Shown: positions 57,353 to 64,000 of the stretch, in pieces
How the letters are laid out: each line of letters begins with the position of its first letter
Numbering within the stretch: position 1 is the stretch's first letter
Assembly (NCBI RefSeq): GCF_000715075.1
Contig: NC_134102.1
Location: 107,644,001 to 107,708,000 of the forward strand
Direction: 5' to 3'
DNA length: 64,000 bases
Source: Nicotiana tabacum
Lineage: Eukaryota; Streptophyta; Magnoliopsida; Solanales; Solanaceae
Notes under the pieces: model-generated
Databases searched by the model: none
The model's input: the letters and a program-made list of their open reading frames with translations, nothing else
Told to the model about the DNA's origin: nothing
Position numbers and translations under genes: made by a program

Positions 57353-57441
57353 GCCTCGTTAAAAATCTTTCAAGAAAAACCTAATGGGACAAAACCTTGT
57401 AAGGAAAAAAGAGTACAACGCGTATTAACTCCTCCTGATGA
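57353..57441 (-). other. Non-coding block shared with the gypsy element at 16260
   Basis: gcctcgttaaaaatctt, gaaaaacctaatgggac, ggaaaaaagagtacaacgcg and ctgatgaga in the same order as at 16260-16350. It lies between the end of RNase H and the polypurine tract. Confidence 0.7.
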
Positions 57442-57600
57442 GACAATCAATTCATATCTTTGAGCCTTCGCACTTCAATTTTGTGCATCTTCAAAAGATC
57501 GTTGGTAAAAATTTGATAAACAAATCAGCCATATTAACTTGGAAGAAGATGTTGCACCTTGAAATCATCATTCTTCATAGAGATGTATTGTCTTCATATG
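57442..57600 (-). pseudogene. Copia RNase H end, remnant
   Basis: On the - strand the sequence gives ADLFIKFLPT preceded by KVQHLL, then a mutated ending, matching the terminal ADLFTKxLP block of copia RNase H. Stops are frequent. Confidence 0.6.
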
Positions 57601-57699
57601 ATCTTGTTGGAATCGTCATTTCAATGTCTTCGTCATTTCAATATCTTCACATAGGGCTAAAAACTCTTGCTACCATATTATCATGTTTATAGTTATAGC

Positions 57700-57724
57700 G
57701 AGATTATATATATATATATATATT
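57700..57724. repeat. (TA)n tract
   Basis: A run of about ten TA units inside the decayed copia element. Confidence 0.85.
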
Positions 57725-59879
57725 TGCACTTTAGATGTGCTAATTCAGGATCAAGAAATTCTCCAAGAATTATATATGCTATAAGTATTTTAAATCATTC
57801 ATGGATTATAATATAAGTATAGTCAAATAAGCCATATAAATAGACTTTAGATTTACATCAAGTTTTCATGCCATGCCACGCATATAAGATACATGAAAGT
57901 AATTGTACACAACATTGACTTTATACTTTTGAGTGTTTGAACTACATGTCCAAAACTATATGCCTTTCATATGAAACCAATTCTATTCGAATTGTGTCTC
58001 TTTCATTTGGCCAATATTTTTGTGTCTCTATTCGACAGACTTAAGATCCTCATCTACTTAGCGCTATCATACATGTCGTCGATGAATATTTTATATTTAT
58101 TCTAATATATTTTCGTAAAGACATAACATAGAGATCTCTTTATTCATTTCAGGTACCTGAACCTCTCCTGCGTTTTTATGAAATGTTATGTCATGTACTC
58201 TTCTAGAGCACTTCCTTATAATGAGTGTTTTGATCATTTGCTCATCTTCTTTATCAAGAATCTTATTTGAAATCGATTTGTCTATATGCTTTAAGCATAC
58301 CAGTTACTTTATCCTTTTAGGACTTATTCTAATCGGAGCATGTGCAGTGAAAATATAGTTACTTTCTTTGGGTTAGCAAATGCATATGGCATGCTTTGAA
58401 ATATATGGTAGATGAATTATCTTTTTATGAATTTCAAGTTCATATTATCTTATTCGAGGATCTAGATGTATAAATGATTATTCATTCCACGTAATTTTTT
58501 CTCAATTGTTTATCTTGTCTCCCCCTCATGTTAGAAAAACTAACTTGCTTCCTCAACTTTGGAAACCCACCTTTGTGCGTTATGGTGGTGTTAATCAAAA
58601 TATACATCGCAAATTAATAAGATGAAATTATTTGGTTCATGATCCTAAACTACTTGTGAGGGGAGAATGTAATATACTTTCGTATACAACGTATATCAAA
58701 CTGATATAGATAACTTTATTCTCATAAGCAATAATTTAGCTATTAAGTGGAGGTACTCAATAAATTATTTTTGCTAAACCAACTGTGATGTAAACCAACT
58801 TATCAAGATGAACTCTCTTGAATAGAAAATCTGAAAATTATGTTCTAAATTAAATTATTGAGCAAGTTACCTCGCAAATACCAGGTTGTGGGTTAATAAT
58901 AACCGCACATGTAAACATATCATAGATATATCTTATGTGGTATACATGACAAGAAATGGGTTTATATTCACGTTTGATAATTTCAGCATTCACGGGATTC
59001 AATTCTAATTTTAGTTGTTCTATTAATTAATGAGAACAAGCAACATAGGAGAATTCGTAAAGAACTTTCTAGTTCTTTAATATTTACTATGTGAATTCTC
59101 TTTTTTTTTGGCACATCATACTTAAATTAACATGGTTAAACTAATTATGCCAACTGGATAAATTATCATATTGATAAACTTCAGGTTTATACCATGACGT
59201 GTGTAATTATCAATAAACTCCAAATTTATTATGATATGAGTTTTTATATCAATAAACTTCTACTTTATTGTGGCATTCTTTTATTTGTGTAGGACAAATT
59301 AGAGAATAAAGTGGGTAGCTTTTCACATACATATTATCCCGCTACAAGTTGTAGTAATAGAAGATATTAAATCTTTCATTTATTTATAGTCTCGATATAA
59401 CCAAATGCTTTCGCGAATACTTTAGAAACTCAATAATTTTTTTTAAGACTTACTACGAACACAATACCTTATTGATAATCAATTTTATTTCTCCAAATAG
59501 TATAATTGGTTCTTCCAGAGCTCTCAATTAATTTTGTACTATCACATATTCATCAATATACATATGGTGAGTATCTCTTTAAAGGAGAAAGTTATACCAT
59601 TATGGTCGTGGTCAAAATCATTATAGGCAGTATATGTTGCTTCCATTACTTTTTGCCTTGTAATAATCAAATTGCCATTATATTTTGCCATAATCACAAT
59701 AGGTACGTGATCAATGACCATTCATACCATAATAATGAAATTATTTTCCTTTTTTATCTTAAACCTCCTTCTAGATGTGAGTATGGTATATTCACTACTA
59801 CTAGCACGTTCATATTCTTCCAAGAATGAATATGTATTCATAAATTACATGTTGTCACATTCACATCATGAATGGACAA

Positions 59880-60120
59880 TAATCATCTATATGCGCTTTA
59901 CAAAATCGCATGTCAAATCGATGACAAATATTATTTTTACAGAGTGAAAGATTATTTTGAGAATCATTATTGTTCTCGTTACCATAGTGATGGCGATTTT
60001 AATTTTGTCAACTGCCACGTCCACATCCATTGATACATCATGGTAATAATTTTGTTTTCTTTCAGATTTATCACATACTGCTATCACATCTCTTAAGGGA
60101 ACGAGAATGAAGCAAATTCA
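59880..60120 (-). pseudogene. Copia gag nucleocapsid remnant
   Basis: On the - strand, ERKQNYYHD leads into a region where shifted frames give Gly-Arg and Asn-His-rich residues, followed by a damaged zinc knuckle (NNICHRFDMRF). This is the usual tail of Retrofit-type gag. Assignment rests on short matches. Confidence 0.45.
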
Positions 60121-60600
60121 ATGAGACATGTTTTCACTTCTTGTGCTCACAATCATATATGAATTTGATCAAGGCAAGACATAAAATTTTATTACTTAGG
60201 GAGCGTATAATTTCTTACAAACTCTATTAGAGTTATAATCAAAATTTATTATCTTTGCTTGTATTTAAAATCAAATTATAGAATTTCAAGAATTTAATTG
60301 AGAAAAATAAAGCAAAATAATAAGCTTAAATCCGGAATTTATTCTTGAAAGAAGATCATAGAACAATTGACAATTATTATTCTCAATATTATGTACAAGT
60401 AGAGTACCATGCACGTATCCCAAAGCTTAATGACCAAAGTAGATGCCTAGTATAAGAATATCAATGCATTCAAGCAAGAGCCTCACGTAAATTCCTATAT
60501 CTTTTCTCCATGTGTGCTTTAATTTCTCAAATATTAGACAACTAACTAATAGTATATCTATAAATTAAAACAACCGTCCACTACTCAATTGGTTAGAGTT

Positions 60601-60614
60601 TTATGCTGATAACG
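60601..60614 (-). other. Primer site of second copia element
   Basis: cgttatcagcataa on the - strand, next to the 5' LTR. It is a variant of the ttatcagcac site of Retrofit/Ale elements. Confidence 0.55.
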
Positions 60615-60811
60615 TGTTATAAAACAATAAAAGAAGAAGAGTATTGCAGAGAAAAGTAGAGAGAGAATTCTTATTTATTTGGGATCAATTACAATGGAAT
60701 AAAACCTCTCTATTTGTAGGAGAAACGTGATAGTCACAAAGTAACAAATTCTAAAATCTCTCTAAAAGACATATATTCACATATATTCAAAGTAAAATAT
60801 TTTGTCATAAT
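60615..60811 (-). repeat. Copia 5' LTR (second element)
   Basis: About 197 bp, partner of 57014-57211. Confidence 0.75.
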
Positions 60812-62211
60812 TCTTGGAAGAGAAAAACTCTATGACTAACCGAACTAAGGGCACGTTTATTTGTAGACTTTTATCTTGAATTATCCAAATGTGTCTTGAG
60901 CAAAAGCGAAATATTTTCTCTTAATTTTTGGAACTTGCTGGGATAAAAAGAGGAAAAGAAGATTTATTGAAGGTTTGTAGATCATTAATATGTTCAGATA
61001 TAGGTAATGCTAGAACAGCCTCCATAAGGCATATATAAGGGTCAATTATGTAGAACAGGTAGTGGGATATTTCCAGCATTAGATGATTGAATAAAAGAAG
61101 ATAATTAGGTGCATAAAGACATAAACAGTGACACAGAGAATATAATGATTTATAAAAGGAAGACGTGTATGTCAATGTATTTTATGTGCCAAACACACAT
61201 AATTGACTAATACGTACATCTTTAAAGCTACTACTATTACTAAAGCAGTCCTCATATATATATTTCATTTCATACACAATTGCCTTTTTTGACTAAATAA
61301 GGAAGCGTGTTTGGAAATATGTGTTAAGTGGTACTTGGGTCCTACATGTTATACCCATTTGGGGACAATTAAGTGATATTTCTTCACATTTAATCGTCGC
61401 AAGGTTTGAGTCCTACTTAAGAGAATGAAAAACTCTTTCATAAGAAACGTTTTATCTCCTTAGTAAATCTATTTCCAATCAATTTCGACTGCTCAATGGT
61501 TAAACCTAAAAGGGAACAAGAATATTTCATCCTCAAGTCCCTATAAAAGGAAGACTTGTATGTCACAAGAATTTTTAATAGCTTGTGATAACCACAAGAG
61601 ACGCTACTTTAAGTTCAAATTTCCCTAGTAAGTTATATTAATACTATCTTTATTGTTAATGAATTATATTAACTTCAAAAATGAAGTAATAATATAAACT
61701 TAACATAACGAATGCGTATTTAAATGATGTAATCGTTAACAATTAAGTCAATCCGTGAAGATTTACATGCAGATATGCACATTTCAATTAATTGATGGTT
61801 AAATGAGCTTAGACAAATATTATAAGGACTAAAATAAAAAAAAATTGAAGAATTAAAAGCATGCACTTATCTTAACTAAATAATAAAGGATGCAAGTTGA
61901 GAACTTGATGAGTTGGAATTACATGGAAACTTCAGAGAGTAGAGAATTTCCAGGCAATATCTTAGGGACTTGGTTCTCGTAAGTCGTAATGAATGCATCT
62001 GGATGGGATCCCAAACGAGGCAAAAATAAGAAATCTTCCATATTTACTTATTTTGTTTCTTCAATTCAATAAATATATCAACAAACACAACACGTGAATC
62101 ACCAATTCAATTGAGTTGGACGGTCCATAATTAAAGCATGTTGAGGGAGCCCATATATTAAGAAAAATGATAATTGTATAGTCGCCTTCAAAATGATAAC
62201 CGAAAAAGATA
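60812..62211. other. Intergenic AT-rich DNA
   Basis: No gene, RNA or clear repeat recognised. The - strand frame at 60921-61175 has no family features. Confidence 0.5.
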
Positions 62212-62462
62212 CTTCTTCCGGTCCATAATAAAGATCATTTTATCTTTGGCACACTCATTAAGAAAATATAAATTTCTAGAGAAAAAAAGATATATTTTTA
62301 CTAAATTAACCTTAATTAATTGTTATCTTGACACATTGGAATATGTAAATAAGGAAAAATTTTAAAAAAATAAAATTAATTCATTCTTGATTATGTAAAT
62401 GGATACTTATTTAGGACCAAAATAAACAGGTAAAATGGTCACTTATTGTGAACCAAAAGAAG
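62212..62462. mobile_element. Stowaway-like MITE, degenerate
   Basis: 251 bp with inverted ends cttcttccggtccataataa and ttattgtgaaccaaaagaag. It is flanked on both sides by TA (62210-62211, 62463-62464). The interior is AT-rich and non-coding. Confidence 0.65.
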
Positions 62463-64000
62463 TATATTTTATATATATATATATATATATACATTTTTGT
62501 ATGTTATATACAAAAAGTGTAGAAATTATAAAAAATTTTGTGGTTATGTAAATAGTTTCGTCCTTGATCTTTGTCCTCAAAAAATAAACTTTCTTTTAGG
62601 GTTGGAAGGTTTTTTTCTTTTGGGGCTTTGGAGGAGGAGGGGGTGGTGGATGAGGGTGAAATCTTTTTTTAAAAATAATAATATCAAGTTGATAATAAAC
62701 TACATCAAAAGCATGTTGATGATAACGTGAAAAATCATCATCTTTATTCTTTTGATTGACGTACTAAATACAGTTGAATACTTGAGTATAACTACAGTAC
62801 TCTAGGCCACCAAACATTATAAAATACAAAACAGCTATGGTTCAGATGAATTGGTACATATAAACTCGAATTATGAACAAAAGATATTTCCCTTGTTGAG
62901 GTCTGTATTACCAATTAATTACCACTATTATATGTATTGTTTTGCCTTTCATTTTTCTTTTCACATAAATTGTGTGAAAGTTAACCATATTTTTCATAAA
63001 TAGATATAGGTTATAAAGATAGAGCATAAAAGTTTGACCGAAGCATATATTCTAGATTTATTTTATGGCACTTAAACTCCGACCACTGGATAGTAAAATA
63101 CCAAGCAAAATTAAAACAAAATATTAATTATTTTCTTTCTTTCTTATCACTTTTAAAATCACAAAATCAGGATGATCCCTAGCTATATATTGATGTGTTC
63201 AAACATCACAAGTAAATTTCAAGCAATATTATTATAATATCCTAGTTAAATCCCATATCATCAATAAAACATGTGAAAGATGTTGAATATATAAGGAATG
63301 AAGTCTCTAAATTTTAATTGTACAAATTTATGGGGCTTAGACCTAAATTAGATGATATCACTAGTGGATTAGATTGTTAAAATTTTCTTCTTTTTTTCCC
63401 TCAATGCCATAAAAATTTGAAGTAATTAGTATTTTTGTGTGTTTGTTTTGTCATTGTGATCTCAATTTTTCGTAAATAAAAAAAAAAAGAAATTTTTTTA
63501 GCGAAACTTCCATTGCTCGGTCTTAAATTGTATATGAAAAACAACCAGTGATTCAGAAGTACACAAGAAAATCACATTGAATAATTGAGTATTGCTTATA
63601 ATAAAGAAATTAAAAATGAATATATCAATAATGAATCTATGATATAGTCGTTAAACCCAATTTCAATCGAAAACAAATGAATTTGCTTTATTAAAGGCTT
63701 CCCACTATCTAGATATTTTTATTCACTTGGCTTTTTCCTTGAAAAGCATTTGGAGTTGAATGGATGAGAATAACAGACTTAAGTATAACAACTTGACTTT
63801 GTTAAGCATTAATTAAAATTCTTATACTATAACTTGATATTTGGTTATTGACTATTTGATATTTATACACTGAATGAGGCTTATTGGTGTGTGTATTAAA
63901 CCTATAACGCTGGATCAAATAAGCATCCCAACGTGCATGGTCTTAAATATTCGTGCGATAGAATTTTTTTTTTCTTTGGGAAAAATGTACAACAACAATG
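62463..64000. other. Intergenic AT-rich DNA to window end
   Basis: Contains a TA run near 62473-62491 and a G-rich patch at 62625-62660 (ggaggaggagggggtggtgg). No gene found. Confidence 0.5.

Larger units (their letters stand above)
57014..60811 (-). mobile_element. Decayed Ty1/copia element, Retrofit/Ale-like
   Basis: Two direct repeats of about 197 bp (57014-57211 and 60615-60811) share tgttataaaacaataaaa and gatcaattacaatggaat. On the - strand a gttatcagca-type primer site follows the 5' LTR (right copy), and a G-rich tract precedes the 3' LTR. Short LTRs with this primer site suit the Retrofit/Ale lineage. The internal region is 3.4 kb, shorter than a full element, with no long frame. 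Only gag traces near 59880-60120 and the end of RNase H near 57440-57600 can be read. The 5-mers flanking the LTRs (gataa, tcttg) do not match. Confidence 0.7.

Noticed and set aside
62580..62670. G-rich patch as a possible G-quadruplex
   Set aside because: Runs of G are present but interrupted, and no gene or promoter is near. The evidence is too weak to report as a feature.

Overview
The window is plant nuclear DNA, almost certainly from the Solanaceae and most likely from Nicotiana. The evidence is intron-containing genes with plant splice sites, a phospholipase D of the plant alpha class, tRNA-derived SINEs of the Solanaceae type (one with the TTG-repeat tail typical of tobacco TS), and dense nested LTR retrotransposons. 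There are no bacterial operons, rRNA genes or CRISPR arrays.

Layout. 1-10331 is the remnant of a long-LTR, non-coding (LARD-type) retrotransposon on the + strand. It is interrupted by a Ty1/copia element on the - strand whose order is permuted around one central LTR: RT, RNase H, extra ORF, PPT, LTR, PBS, gag, protease, integrase. 10343-11355 is an unclassified LTR-like piece with a TATA box. 11434-22833 is a complete but decayed Ty3/gypsy element of the Tat/Ogre type on the - strand. It has 730/735-bp LTRs, a perfect 5-bp target duplication (ccatt), gag-protease-RT-RNase H-integrase, a 100-bp tandem array, and an antisense gene with its own TATA box and up to four introns. 22839-24583 is intergenic DNA with a hAT-type MITE and a (CT)n tract. 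Two related LARD-type elements follow, tail to tail and 135 bp apart: 24589-34320 (+) and 34456-44098 (-). Both have about 3-kb LTRs, a Met-tRNA-type primer site, near-identical polypurine tracts and no gag-pol.

44104-64000 is the gene-bearing part. A phospholipase D alpha gene lies at 45426-49337 (+) with four proposed exons; a 90-bp in-frame intron sits inside the second HKD motif. A second gene at 51304-56237 (+) has five coding exons totalling 174 codons and matches the plant Gag1-like clamp (formerly DUF4050) family; one of its introns uses a GC donor. Its introns carry three SINE copies and a Stowaway MITE. Another decayed copia element of Retrofit/Ale type lies at 57014-60811 (-). The rest is AT-rich intergenic sequence with one more Stowaway-like MITE.

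Only the two host genes look functional; every retrotransposon reading frame carries stops or frameshifts. The most unusual signals are the permuted copia element, the intron-bearing antisense gene inside the Tat element, a non-coding block shared between the gypsy and copia elements (24 identical bases in a row), and arrays of the decamer CGCNNNNGCG inside the LARD LTRs. Coordinates and splice sites were read by eye; no searches were run.
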